Source: Alloalcanivorax mobilis
GTDB taxonomy: Bacteria > Pseudomonadota > Gammaproteobacteria > Pseudomonadales > Alcanivoracaceae
Assembly: GCF_002864685.1 (NCBI RefSeq)
Contig: NZ_NMQZ01000001.1
Coordinates: 62,001-126,000, forward strand
Direction: 5' to 3'
Length of the DNA: 64,000 nucleotides
Shown piece by piece: positions 18,861-26,618 of the stretch; position 1 is the first letter of the stretch, and each line of letters opens with the position of its first letter. Made by a program: the position numbers and the translations under genes. A model generated the notes under the pieces. The model did no database searches, had not been told where the DNA came from, and saw only the letters and a list, made by a program, of their open reading frames with translations.

Positions 18861-20312
18861 ATGCACTTCGCCCTGATTTCAAAAATCCTCGGCCTGTTGC
18901 TGATGCTGTTCAGCTTTACCATGCTGATTCCAGCGGGGGTGGCGTTCTGGTATCAGGACGGCAGTATGACGCCGTTTATCAGCTCGTTCGCGATCACTTT
19001 TCTGTGCGGGCTGGCGTTGTGGTTGCCGTTTTTGCGTGCCCGGGCGGAGCTTCAGCCCCGCGACGGTTTCCTGGTGGTGACCTTGTACTGGACCGTGCTG
19101 GGCATGATCGGCGGCTTGCCGTTTATGCTCAGCCCGGAGCTCAATCTGAGCTTCACCGACGCCATCTTCGAATCCATATCGGGCTTCACCACCACCGGCT
19201 CCACCGTGCTCTCGGGGCTCGATTACCTGCCCCGGTCACTGCTGTTCTGGCGCGCGCTGTCCAACTGGCTGGGCGGCATGGGGGTTATCGTGCTGGCGCT
19301 GGCGATTCTGCCAATGCTGGGCATTGGTGGCATGCAGCTGTACAAAGCGGAAATTCCCGGCCCCAGCAAGGACGCCAAGCTGACGCCGCGCATCGCCGAA
19401 ACCGCCAAGGCTCTTTGGTACATCTATGTGTCGCTGACCGCCGCCTGCGCGGTGGCATTTCACTTCGCCGGCATGAGCTGGTTCGATGCCATCTGTCACA
19501 GTTTTTCCGCTCTCGCCACCGGCGGCTTTTCCACCCACGACGCCAGCATCGGTTACTTCGACAGCGGCCTGATCAACATCATCGCCGCTGGCTTTATTTT
19601 TCTGGGCGCGCTCAATTTCTCGCTGTTTTTTGTCGCCTGGAAAGACCGCTCCCTGAGCTCATTCATGCGCGATCCGGAATTCCGCTTTTTTCTGGGCCTG
19701 GAGATCGTTTACATCGCGGTGGTGACACTGGCCCTGATTGCCCACGGCACCTATGACGATTCCCGCACCGCGCTGCACCATGCCATTTTGCAAGTGCTGT
19801 CGCTGTCCACCGGTACTGGTTTCGTCAGTGCGTCGATCGGCACCTGGCCGACGTTCGTGCCGTTCCTGCTGATTCTTTCCAGTTTCATCGGCGGCTGCGC
19901 CGGCTCCACCGCCGGTGGCATGAAAGTGGTGCGCGCGGCGCTGGTGTTTCATCACAGCCAGCGCGAACTGCGCCGCCTGATCTATCCATCCGGCATTTTC
20001 GTACTGCGCTTCGGCGCGCGCTCGGTGAACGACAAAGTGCTGCAGGCGGTGTGGGGTTTTGTCGGCGTCTACATCACCATTTCGGTGTTGTCGGTGATCG
20101 CCGTGACCGCCAGCGGCGTGGATTTCACCACCGCCATGTCGGCGGTGGCCGCCAGCATCAACAACATGGGCGCCGGTATCGCCGGCATCAGCGGCAACTT
20201 CGGCGATTTGCCGACGGTAACCAAGTGGGTGCTGTGCGTGGACATGCTGCTCGGCCGCCTGGAAGTATTCACTATTCTGGTGCTGTTCATGCCCATGTTT
20301 TGGAGACAATAG
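18861..20312 (+). CDS. trkH: Trk potassium uptake system membrane subunit
   Basis: A 483-residue potassium channel subunit with repeated M1-P-M2 units. Selectivity-filter-like loops appear as GFTTTGS, ALATGGFS, STGTGF and NMGAGI, with the conserved glycines. The protein begins MHFALISKILGLLLML. I use the ATG at 18861 because upstream codons fall in the short tandem repeats. It ends 18 bases from the stop of the convergent amidohydrolase gene. Works with TrkA, encoded immediately upstream. Confidence 0.95.
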   Translation: MHFALISKILGLLLMLFSFTMLIPAGVAFWYQDGSMTPFISSFAITFLCGLALWLPFLRARAELQPRDGFLVVTLYWTVLGMIGGLPFMLSPELNLSFTDAIFESISGFTTTGSTVLSGLDYLPRSLLFWRALSNWLGGMGVIVLALAILPMLGIGGMQLYKAEIPGPSKDAKLTPRIAETAKALWYIYVSLTAACAVAFHFAGMSWFDAICHSFSALATGGFSTHDASIGYFDSGLINIIAAGFIFLGALNFSLFFVAWKDRSLSSFMRDPEFRFFLGLEIVYIAVVTLALIAHGTYDDSRTALHHAILQVLSLSTGTGFVSASIGTWPTFVPFLLILSSFIGGCAGSTAGGMKVVRAALVFHHSQRELRRLIYPSGIFVLRFGARSVNDKVLQAVWGFVGVYITISVLSVIAVTASGVDFTTAMSAVAASINNMGAGIAGISGNFGDLPTVTKWVLCVDMLLGRLEVFTILVLFMPMFWRQ

Positions 20313-20330
20313 TTCTGGCGCCAATAAACG

Positions 20331-21365
20331 TCAGCAAGCCGGCGGCGCCAACCGGTAGGTGCGCTCGGCGGTATCGTGGAACAGAGCCCGCTTTTCGCTT
20401 TCGCTGGCGTCGGCGGCAAGTCGTTTAAAGGCATTCCACAGCACCCCGTACGAACAGGACACCTGATCCACCGGGAAGTTACTCTCGAACATCGCCCGTT
20501 CGGCGCCGAACGCCTCCACGCACACCTGAATATAAGGCCGCCAGAGCTCCGCCAAGGTTTGCGAGTCCGGCGGAGCCGATCGCTCACTGAACGCGAAACC
20601 GCAGCTGTGCATGCCCAGCCCGCCCAGCTTGATGCGCACATTGGGGCAACCGGCCAGGGTCTCGATTGATCCGCGCCAGTGCTGAAAGACGTCTTTCGAG
20701 CGGCCCGCGTAGTCGCCAATACCGAGCACGCCGCCAACGTGATCGAGCACGATCACGGTGTCCGGAAAAGCTCGCGCCAGATCGATGAGGTCATCGATCT
20801 GGTGGAAATAGCACCAGCAATCGAAACTCAGCCCGAGCGGGGCCAGCCGCGCGAAGCCCTGCCGAAATTCCGGATCAAGCAGCAGTTGCGGCGGCACCAC
20901 CCGGCGGGTGGTGCGAATCGCTGGGTCCGGATCCCAAACGCTGGACTGGCGAATGCCCCGGAAATAGCCCTTGCCCGCCTCGATATGAGCCTGCAGGACC
21001 GTCTCCACCGCCGCCCCCTGGCGCAGATCCGCATGGCCGACGATCCCAGCGCAAACGCGCCCGCGGCTGGCCTCGGCGAAGCCACGCGCGAACACCGTTT
21101 CGCCTACCGGCCGCAGCGCCTCATCGCCGCTGGCGTAATACCCTTCGCTGCATTCCACGAACACGGTGGCGCGCACGTTGTGGCCAGAATTCAGATCGGT
21201 CTCGATCTCACCGCCCAGGTACACCGGGCGCGGCGGCCCCCAGAGATGATGATGCGGATCGATGATCGCCCGCTCAGGCTCAAGTACCGGCTCACGGTGG
21301 CGGGCCAGCCAGGCGGTGTCCGGGGCGGGCAAAATGACTTTGCGGCTTTCGCTATTGGCGGTCAT
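20331..21365 (-). CDS. Amidohydrolase family protein (amidohydrolase_2)
   Basis: A 344-residue TIM-barrel metal-dependent hydrolase. The N-terminal metal motif is DPHHHLW at residues 36-42. A conserved ending segment, ERAMFESNFPVDQ, is typical of the amidohydrolase_2 family (relatives of 2-pyrone-4,6-dicarboxylate lactonase and fucono-lactonase). The substrate is not known. It is divergent from a crotonase gene 260 bases away; both could belong to a degradation pathway, but no operon links them. Confidence 0.82.
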   Translation of the reverse strand: MTANSESRKVILPAPDTAWLARHREPVLEPERAIIDPHHHLWGPPRPVYLGGEIETDLNSGHNVRATVFVECSEGYYASGDEALRPVGETVFARGFAEASRGRVCAGIVGHADLRQGAAVETVLQAHIEAGKGYFRGIRQSSVWDPDPAIRTTRRVVPPQLLLDPEFRQGFARLAPLGLSFDCWCYFHQIDDLIDLARAFPDTVIVLDHVGGVLGIGDYAGRSKDVFQHWRGSIETLAGCPNVRIKLGGLGMHSCGFAFSERSAPPDSQTLAELWRPYIQVCVEAFGAERAMFESNFPVDQVSCSYGVLWNAFKRLAADASESEKRALFHDTAERTYRLAPPAC

Positions 21366-21625
21366 GGTGGTGTCCTGGAGTAGATAGCGGCCTTGGGCGG
21401 CCTCGGACTGCTCTCAAACAGCAAGACTCTTGACCCGCAACCAGGAAGGGCGCTTGATGGCAGCCCTGACATGCCCGGCGGCGGACAGCCCCGCACGCCA
21501 AGGCGCGGAAGCCATGGTCCGCTTCTCCGCCACTGCGAGCCCGACACAAAAACATACTCCGCGGTATCTTGCCGGTCCAGCATCCTCACGGGCTCGGCCG
21601 CCGCGCCACATGACGAGGACAGCCG

Positions 21626-22426
21626 ATGAGCGACCTGATCCAATACCAATGCCAAGAAGGCATCGTCACGTTGACACTGAACAGCCCGGAAACCCGCAAC
21701 CCGATCTCCGATCACGACATGATCGAGGCTTTGCTGGCGGCGCTGGAGCGCCTGGAAACCGACCCCGACGCCCGCGTGGCGATCCTCACCGGGGCCGGCA
21801 GCGCCTTCTCCAGCGGCGGCAATGTGAAAAAAATGGGCGCCGCCGGCGGCCTCAATGACACCCTGCCGGTGAAGACCCGGCTCAACTATAAGCACGGCAT
21901 CCAGCGCATTCCCCTGGCGTTCGAAAAGCTCGAAGTGCCGGTAATCGCCGCGGTCAACGGCCCGGCGGTGGGCGCCGGCTGCGACCTGGCGTGCATGTGC
22001 GATCTGCGCATCGCCGGCGAAAGCGCCTGGTTCGCCGAGAGCTTCGTGAAGCTGGGGATCATTCCCGGCGACGGTGGCGCCTGGTTGCTGCAACGGGTGG
22101 TGGGCTTTTCCAAAGCCGCCGAAATGGCGCTCACCGGTGATCGCGTCGGCGCCCAGGAAGCGCTGGCCTGCGGCCTGGTGTCCCGGGTGGTGCCCGACGA
22201 CCAGTTGCTTGCCGAAGCCCGCGCCCTGGCCGCGCGCATCGCCGCCAACCCCACCCACGCGGTGCGCATGACCAAGCGCCTGCTGTGGGCCGGCCGTTCC
22301 CTGCGCCTGGACGCGCTGCTGGAAATGTCCGCGGCGATGCAGGCCCTGGCTCACGCCACCGGTGATCATGGCGAGGCCATCGCCGCGTTCATCGATAAGC
22401 GCGAGCCACGCTTCACCGGCGAATAA
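21626..22426 (+). CDS. Crotonase superfamily (enoyl-CoA hydratase/isomerase-like)
   Basis: A 266-residue crotonase-fold protein. The oxyanion-hole segments are FSSGGNVKKMG and AAVNGPAVGAGCDLA. In classical enoyl-CoA hydratase the two catalytic glutamates lie in GCELA and in the QPE stretch before LG. Here the first is an aspartate (GCDLA) and the second position is phenylalanine (AESFVKLG), while an aspartate follows in IPGDGG. The reaction is therefore unlikely to be plain hydration and may be an isomerisation or another crotonase chemistry. GAGGACAGCCG precedes the ATG. The acyl-CoA substrate is inferred from the fold. Confidence 0.85.
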   Translation: MSDLIQYQCQEGIVTLTLNSPETRNPISDHDMIEALLAALERLETDPDARVAILTGAGSAFSSGGNVKKMGAAGGLNDTLPVKTRLNYKHGIQRIPLAFEKLEVPVIAAVNGPAVGAGCDLACMCDLRIAGESAWFAESFVKLGIIPGDGGAWLLQRVVGFSKAAEMALTGDRVGAQEALACGLVSRVVPDDQLLAEARALAARIAANPTHAVRMTKRLLWAGRSLRLDALLEMSAAMQALAHATGDHGEAIAAFIDKREPRFTGE

Positions 22427-22482
22427 CCGGCTTCCACGCGGGGCCCCGCGCCCCGCTCCTTCCCCTTCCCACGATCGCCCCC

Positions 22483-23739
22483 ATGACCCAGACAGTGACC
22501 GACGAACTGATTCCCCTGCATCGCCAACCCGGCTTCCCGCCTTTTGTCACGGCACGTCTGTTCGCCTCGCTGGCGATGCAGATTCAGGCAATCATCGTCG
22601 CCTGGCAGGTCTATGCGATTACCAAGGACCCCCTCACCCTCGGCTATGTGGGATTGGCCCAGTTTCTGCCCATGGTGATTCTGCTGTTGCCCGCCGGTGA
22701 TCTGGTCGACCGCGTCGATCGGCGCCTGCTGCTGCATCTGAGCTGGGCGGTTCAGGCGCTGTGCAGCGCCCTGCTGATCGGCCTGTCATTGCGCCCACCG
22801 GAGCACGCCGGCCCGTTCTACGCGGTGCTGGTGTTGTTCGGCGCCGCGCGCGCCTTCACCGGCCCGACCCTGCAAAGCCTGTTGCCGCAGATTGTTCCCA
22901 CCCCGGTGCTGGGGCGGGCCATCGCCCTGAACTCCTCGATCATGAAAATTTCGGTGATTGGCGGGCCGATGCTGGGCGGGCTGCTCTACACCTTTGGGGC
23001 GACGCTCTCTTACAGCGTGGTGCTGTTGTGCTTCGCCATCGCCATCGTGATGCTGTTTTTCGTCAGGGTGCTGTACAAGGGCGAACGGGTGGCCACCCAG
23101 AGCACCGCTTGGGCTCGCTTTACCGCCGGCATTGTGTATATCCGCGACAAGCCGATCATTCTCGGCATTATTTCCCTGGATCTGTTCGCGGTGCTGTTCG
23201 GCGGCGTGGTGGCGCTGCTGCCGATCTACGCCGACGAAATACTGCATGTCGGGCCCGAAGGGTTGGGCGCGCTGCGCAGCGCCATTGCGCTGGGCGCGTT
23301 CGTGATGGGCTTGTATCTGGGCATGCGGGCGATCCGCCGCCGCGCCGGGCTGGTGATGTTCATCGCCGTGGCGGTGTTCGGCGTGGCCAATCTGGTGTTC
23401 GCTTTGTCGGTGAACTTCTGGCTGTCTTTCGCCGCCTTGTTCGTCGCCGGCGCCGCCGACATGATCAGCGTGTATGTGCGGCTGACCCTGTTGCAACTGG
23501 CCACGCCGGACGAAATGCGCGGCCGCGTGAACGCGGTGAACATGCTGTTCATCGGCGCCTCCAACGAACTCGGAGAATTCGAATCCGGGGTCACGGCGTC
23601 CTGGTTCGGCACCGTGCCGGCGGCGGTGATCGGCGGGGTTGGCACTCTCGCGGTGGTGGCGACCTGGGCGTGGGCTTTTCCATCGCTGCGCAAGGTGAAC
23701 CGCATCGAGGATGTCGCCCGGCAAACGCCGGGCGCCTGA
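22483..23739 (+). CDS. MFS transporter (MFS_3/EntS-like exporter family)
   Basis: A 418-residue inner membrane transporter with 12 predicted hydrophobic helices and the cytoplasmic loop LPAGDLVDRVDRR typical of the MFS motif A. The general appearance fits the MFS_3 family that includes the enterobactin exporter EntS and several efflux pumps. The substrate is unknown; no siderophore genes are adjacent. It begins 56 bases after the crotonase stop and is co-oriented, possibly co-transcribed. Its stop is separated by one base from the stop of the convergent GNAT gene. Confidence 0.85.
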   Translation: MTQTVTDELIPLHRQPGFPPFVTARLFASLAMQIQAIIVAWQVYAITKDPLTLGYVGLAQFLPMVILLLPAGDLVDRVDRRLLLHLSWAVQALCSALLIGLSLRPPEHAGPFYAVLVLFGAARAFTGPTLQSLLPQIVPTPVLGRAIALNSSIMKISVIGGPMLGGLLYTFGATLSYSVVLLCFAIAIVMLFFVRVLYKGERVATQSTAWARFTAGIVYIRDKPIILGIISLDLFAVLFGGVVALLPIYADEILHVGPEGLGALRSAIALGAFVMGLYLGMRAIRRRAGLVMFIAVAVFGVANLVFALSVNFWLSFAALFVAGAADMISVYVRLTLLQLATPDEMRGRVNAVNMLFIGASNELGEFESGVTASWFGTVPAAVIGGVGTLAVVATWAWAFPSLRKVNRIEDVARQTPGA

Positions 23740-23740
23740 A

Positions 23741-24208
23741 TCACCGGCCCAGGGATTTGCCGAGATAGATGCGGTGGTAACCGTTCTCCTGGCGGCGCTG
23801 CAACTCCCGGTAGCCACGCTTCTGGTAGAACACCAGGTTTTCCACCATCGCCTCGTTAATGTACATATGCACTTCGGTCAGGCCGGCCTGAGCGGCCAGA
23901 TCCTCGGCCAGCCTCAGCAATCGCATGCCGGTGCCGTGGCCCTGGAAATCCGGGTCCACCGCCAGATTATTGAGCAACAGGGCGTCGCCCTCTTCCTCGG
24001 CCACCAGCACGCCGTGCAATGTCCAGCCTTCTTCCGCCACCCATACCAGCTGGCGCGCGATCACCGCCTTGTAATCATGGCGCATCGGCGCCGGCGGCAT
24101 GCCCATGCGCGCCACATAGGGCTGATAGGCCCGCATCACACAACGGGCGATCGCGCTGGCGTCCTGCCGTCTGGCGGGACGCAGGGCAATCACTTGCTCC
24201 TTATCCAT
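23741..24208 (-). CDS. GNAT family N-acetyltransferase
   Basis: A 155-residue protein with the GNAT acetyl-CoA-binding motif, seen as VDPDFQGHGTGMRLLRLAED around residue 90. A typical C-terminal segment (ENLVFYQKRGYRELQRR) follows. These enzymes transfer an acetyl group from acetyl-CoA to an amine, but the substrate is not predictable. It is monocistronic and converges on the MFS gene. Confidence 0.87.
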   Translation of the reverse strand: MDKEQVIALRPARRQDASAIARCVMRAYQPYVARMGMPPAPMRHDYKAVIARQLVWVAEEGWTLHGVLVAEEEGDALLLNNLAVDPDFQGHGTGMRLLRLAEDLAAQAGLTEVHMYINEAMVENLVFYQKRGYRELQRRQENGYHRIYLGKSLGR

Positions 24209-24524
24209 GGCTGCTCACCACTCCCTTTCCACCCACCCAAAGTGTTACTGCCAAAGTGCGATTCTGGCCCCTGGACGGGGCGGGAATCAAGGCGCGCCGA
24301 CGCTGTCTTTGACTCGAAGGCAAAGACCGGGCGAAACGATTTGCGGTTGAGAACGGGCACATTACCAGGCCGACCCAACGGCATGCCGCTTACCGATTTG
24401 GCTCAGGAAATCAGCCGCTTGCGCGCTGGAACGTGGGAGCAGCCGGGGGGAGTAGACCATGAATAAAAAAGGCGGCGGGTAGCCAGTACCCGCCGCCGAG
24501 CGAAACGCCAAGGCAGAATCGAAA
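24209..24524. other. Intergenic region between GNAT gene and alkB
   Basis: A 316-base region upstream of the GNAT gene and downstream of alkB. The right end holds the alkB terminator. A seven-codon ATG frame at 24459-24482 has a plausible ribosome binding site but lies within that hairpin, so I do not count it as a gene. I see nothing else to support a gene here. Confidence 0.5.
24465..24497 (-). terminator. Intrinsic terminator after alkB
   Basis: Read on the minus strand, GGCGGCGGGTA and TACCCGCCGCC form an 11-bp perfect stem with a 5-base loop, followed directly by six T residues. It begins 28 bases after the alkB stop, which is classic placement. Confidence 0.88.
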
Positions 24525-25673
24525 TCAGACGATGTTGTTAACGCGGCGACCATCGCGGAACAGTTGATCCAATTCACCTTCGTAATAGGCCTCCACGCGC
24601 GGGTTCATAATCCGCTTCCACAAGGGCGGAACCAGGGCCAGGACGTACATGGCCGCGTAGCCGCCCGGCAATTGCGGGCTCTCCTCGTAATGCCGCAGCA
24701 CCTGGTAGCGGCGTTTGGCGTAGGCGTGGTGATCGCTGTGGCGCTGCAGCTGAAACAGGGCCAGGTTGGTCAACAGATAGTTGGAGTTCCAGCTGTGCGC
24801 CGGCGTGACCCGCTCATAGCGGCCTTTGTCGTTGACGCGCCGGTGCAAACCGTAATGCTCGATGTAGTTGATCACTTCCAGGGTAAAGGCAGCCACGAAA
24901 CTCTGGGCCAGGAAGAACAGCACGCCCATCCAGCCGAACGCGAGGCCAAAGGCGAGCGTGAACAGGGCGGAAATAGCGTACCACCAGATCAGCTCATTGG
25001 CGGCGCTCAGGTTCTTTTTACCCTTGCGCTCCAGGTACTGCTTTTCCAGCTTCCAGGCATTCAGGAAGTTGTGCTTAAAGGCGCGCGGCAAAAACTGATA
25101 CACACTCTGATCATACCGCGAGGAGGACGCGTCTCCGGGGGTGGAGACATGCACGTGGTGGCCGCGCACGTGCTCCACCTTGAAGCCGGCGTAGGTCACC
25201 GATGCGAGCAACAGGCCGCCCATCCAGTTTTCCAGCTTCGCATCCTTATGCACGAACTCATGGCCCAGATTGATGGCGATAATGCCGCCCACGGTGCCGA
25301 TGGAGACGATCCAGCCCAGCGCGCCGAACCAGGAATAGCCGTTATTGACGAACACCCAGCCGGCGTAAAACAGCGCGCCGAACCAGACAAAGCCCATCAG
25401 AAACAGAAAGAAGGTGTACAGCCGCTCGCCGCTCAGCGAGGGCACCTGGACCTGCTCGTCCGGGTTGGAAGGGTCCTTGCCGATCAGATAATCCAGCAAC
25501 GGAATGATGCCAAACACCACGAAATACAGGAACCACGCCCAGTAGTCCTGAGTACCGGTGTCACGGCCCACCAGGGCACTGAACGGCAGCAACGGCAACA
25601 CCAGGGCCCAAAACCCCAGATACCCCCATTTTTTTATTTTCAGCATGGTATCGGAACGCATGGTCGCAAACAT
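24525..25673 (-). CDS. alkB: Alkane 1-monooxygenase
   Basis: A 382-residue integral membrane diiron hydroxylase that oxidises n-alkanes to 1-alkanols with rubredoxin as electron donor. The characteristic histidine boxes are present: HEFVH (residues 138-142), EHVRGHH (168, 172, 173), NYIEHYGLH (273, 277) and RHSDHH (312, 315, 316), with about six hydrophobic helices. The start at 25673 has GAGG 8 bases upstream; a frame open further upstream is not likely to be translated. It is divergent from a GntR-family gene, the same association as Alcanivorax borkumensis alkB2-gntR. Rubredoxin genes are not in this window, so its electron partners lie elsewhere. Confidence 0.95.
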   Translation of the reverse strand: MFATMRSDTMLKIKKWGYLGFWALVLPLLPFSALVGRDTGTQDYWAWFLYFVVFGIIPLLDYLIGKDPSNPDEQVQVPSLSGERLYTFFLFLMGFVWFGALFYAGWVFVNNGYSWFGALGWIVSIGTVGGIIAINLGHEFVHKDAKLENWMGGLLLASVTYAGFKVEHVRGHHVHVSTPGDASSSRYDQSVYQFLPRAFKHNFLNAWKLEKQYLERKGKKNLSAANELIWWYAISALFTLAFGLAFGWMGVLFFLAQSFVAAFTLEVINYIEHYGLHRRVNDKGRYERVTPAHSWNSNYLLTNLALFQLQRHSDHHAYAKRRYQVLRHYEESPQLPGGYAAMYVLALVPPLWKRIMNPRVEAYYEGELDQLFRDGRRVNNIV

Positions 25674-25710
25674 GACTTTCACCTCTTCGAGGAAAGTGAC
25701 AGTGAACAAT

Positions 25711-25730
25711 GGCAAGTTATCAGAATTGCC
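25711..25730. promoter_or_regulatory. Inverted repeat at the alkB promoter (candidate GntR operator)
   Basis: GGCAA and TTGCC arms separated by 10 bases span 20 bp and overlap the predicted -10 and spacer of the alkB promoter. A compact dyad AGTGACACT lies at 25753-25761 nearer the gntR start. Either could be the GntR site; the assignment is inferred from position only. Confidence 0.5.
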
Positions 25731-25741
25731 TGAATTGTCAA
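25714..25741 (-). promoter_or_regulatory. Predicted alkB promoter
   Basis: On the minus strand a perfect -35 box TTGACA (25736-25741) is followed by a 16-base spacer and TAACTT as -10 (25714-25719), giving a predicted transcript start about 35 bases before the alkB ATG. The -10 box is a weak match to consensus, as expected for a regulated promoter. Confidence 0.55.
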
Positions 25742-25805
25742 ACAACTCAATTAGTGACACTGCTCTAAGCCGCAACCATAATGGCGTGACCAACAAGGAG
25801 CGGAC

Positions 25806-26471
25806 ATGACCCTGAAAGCGGTGAGCCTCAGCGAACAGATCGCCGAGCACCTGGCGGAAGAGATCATTCTGGGGCGGCTGGCGCCCGGCGAACGGCTGCC
25901 GGAAACGGACCTGGCCAAGCAGCTTGATGTGAGCACTAACTCACTTCGAGAGGCCTTTCGTGTCTTGGAGAAGCGCCATTTGATCGATCTGCAGCCGCGG
26001 CGGGGCGCGCGCGTGTGCGAGGTCAACGAAGAGCAGGTCAACGACCTTTATGAGTTCCTGTTTCTGCTGCTCTCACACCTGGCGGCGGAGGCGGCCCGGC
26101 ACTGGCAGCCGGGGGAAATCGAGGATCTGGCGGCGATGCTACCGGAACTGACCCGCCACTATGAAAACAATGACATGCGTGGCGCCCACCGGCTGGCCTT
26201 CCGCTTCGTCGACATCGCCACCCACCGGTTTGCCCGCAACCACTATCTCGCCGCCGACATCACCGACCTGGTGCCTCTGCTCAAGCGCTTCTCGTACATC
26301 GCTCTACAAGAGGAAACCACCGAGTTCGATGTGTCCCTGAAAATCTTCCAACGGCTGCTGGAAAACGTGCTCAACCGCAACCCCGAGCAAGCCGCCGCCG
26401 ACATCCGCGAATACGGCGACAACCAGCGCCAGATCGTACTAAGGGCGATCGTCAAACGTGGCTCAGCCTGA
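25806..26471 (+). CDS. GntR family (FadR/FCD) transcriptional regulator
   Basis: A 221-residue regulator. The N-terminal winged helix-turn-helix (about residues 8-70) includes LAEEIILGRLAPGERL and DVSTNSLREAFRVLE. The C-terminal FCD-type all-helical ligand-binding domain covers about 90-215. AAGGAG precedes the ATG at a short distance. It is divergent from alkB over 132 bases, so it probably controls alkB. In A. borkumensis a GntR gene likewise precedes alkB2. The ligand and the direction of control are unknown. Downstream are a short tandem repeat and a terminator, so it is a single-gene unit. Confidence 0.9.
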   Translation: MTLKAVSLSEQIAEHLAEEIILGRLAPGERLPETDLAKQLDVSTNSLREAFRVLEKRHLIDLQPRRGARVCEVNEEQVNDLYEFLFLLLSHLAAEAARHWQPGEIEDLAAMLPELTRHYENNDMRGAHRLAFRFVDIATHRFARNHYLAADITDLVPLLKRFSYIALQEETTEFDVSLKIFQRLLENVLNRNPEQAAADIREYGDNQRQIVLRAIVKRGSA

Positions 26472-26535
26472 CGCTGGCACGCTGGCACGCTGGCACGCTG
26501 GCACGCTGGCACGCTGGCACGCTGGCACGCTGGCA
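26472..26535. repeat. Tandem repeat CGCTGGCA, 8 perfect copies
   Basis: Exactly eight copies of an 8-bp unit begin one base after the GntR stop codon and end just before a terminator. The unit is identical in every copy, which suggests recent slippage or expansion. Its position between stop codon and terminator means it would be transcribed. The reverse complement TGCCAGCG is also found once in the trkA-trkH gap. Confidence 0.95.
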
Positions 26536-26536
26536 G

Positions 26537-26571
26537 AAAAAAACCATCGCCGAAAGGCGATGGTTTTTTTT
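26537..26571. terminator. Bidirectional intrinsic terminator
   Basis: CCATCGCC and GGCGATGG form an 8-bp stem with a GAAA tetraloop, flanked by seven A on the left and eight T on the right. It ends gntR on the plus strand and the acyl-CoA dehydrogenase operon on the minus strand. Confidence 0.92.
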
Positions 26572-26618
26572 CTGCGTGTAGCGCAAAGCGCGTGCGCATA
26601 AGTAACGCAAAACGCCCC

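Noticed and set aside
24459-24482. Seven-codon frame MNKKGGG with a G-rich ribosome binding-like sequence
   Set aside because: It lies inside the alkB terminator hairpin and the codons simply read the A-tract and stem. No support for translation.
26472-26535. Could be a CRISPR or similar repeat array
   Set aside because: The repeats are 8 bp with no spacers, and no cas genes are present. It is a simple tandem repeat.
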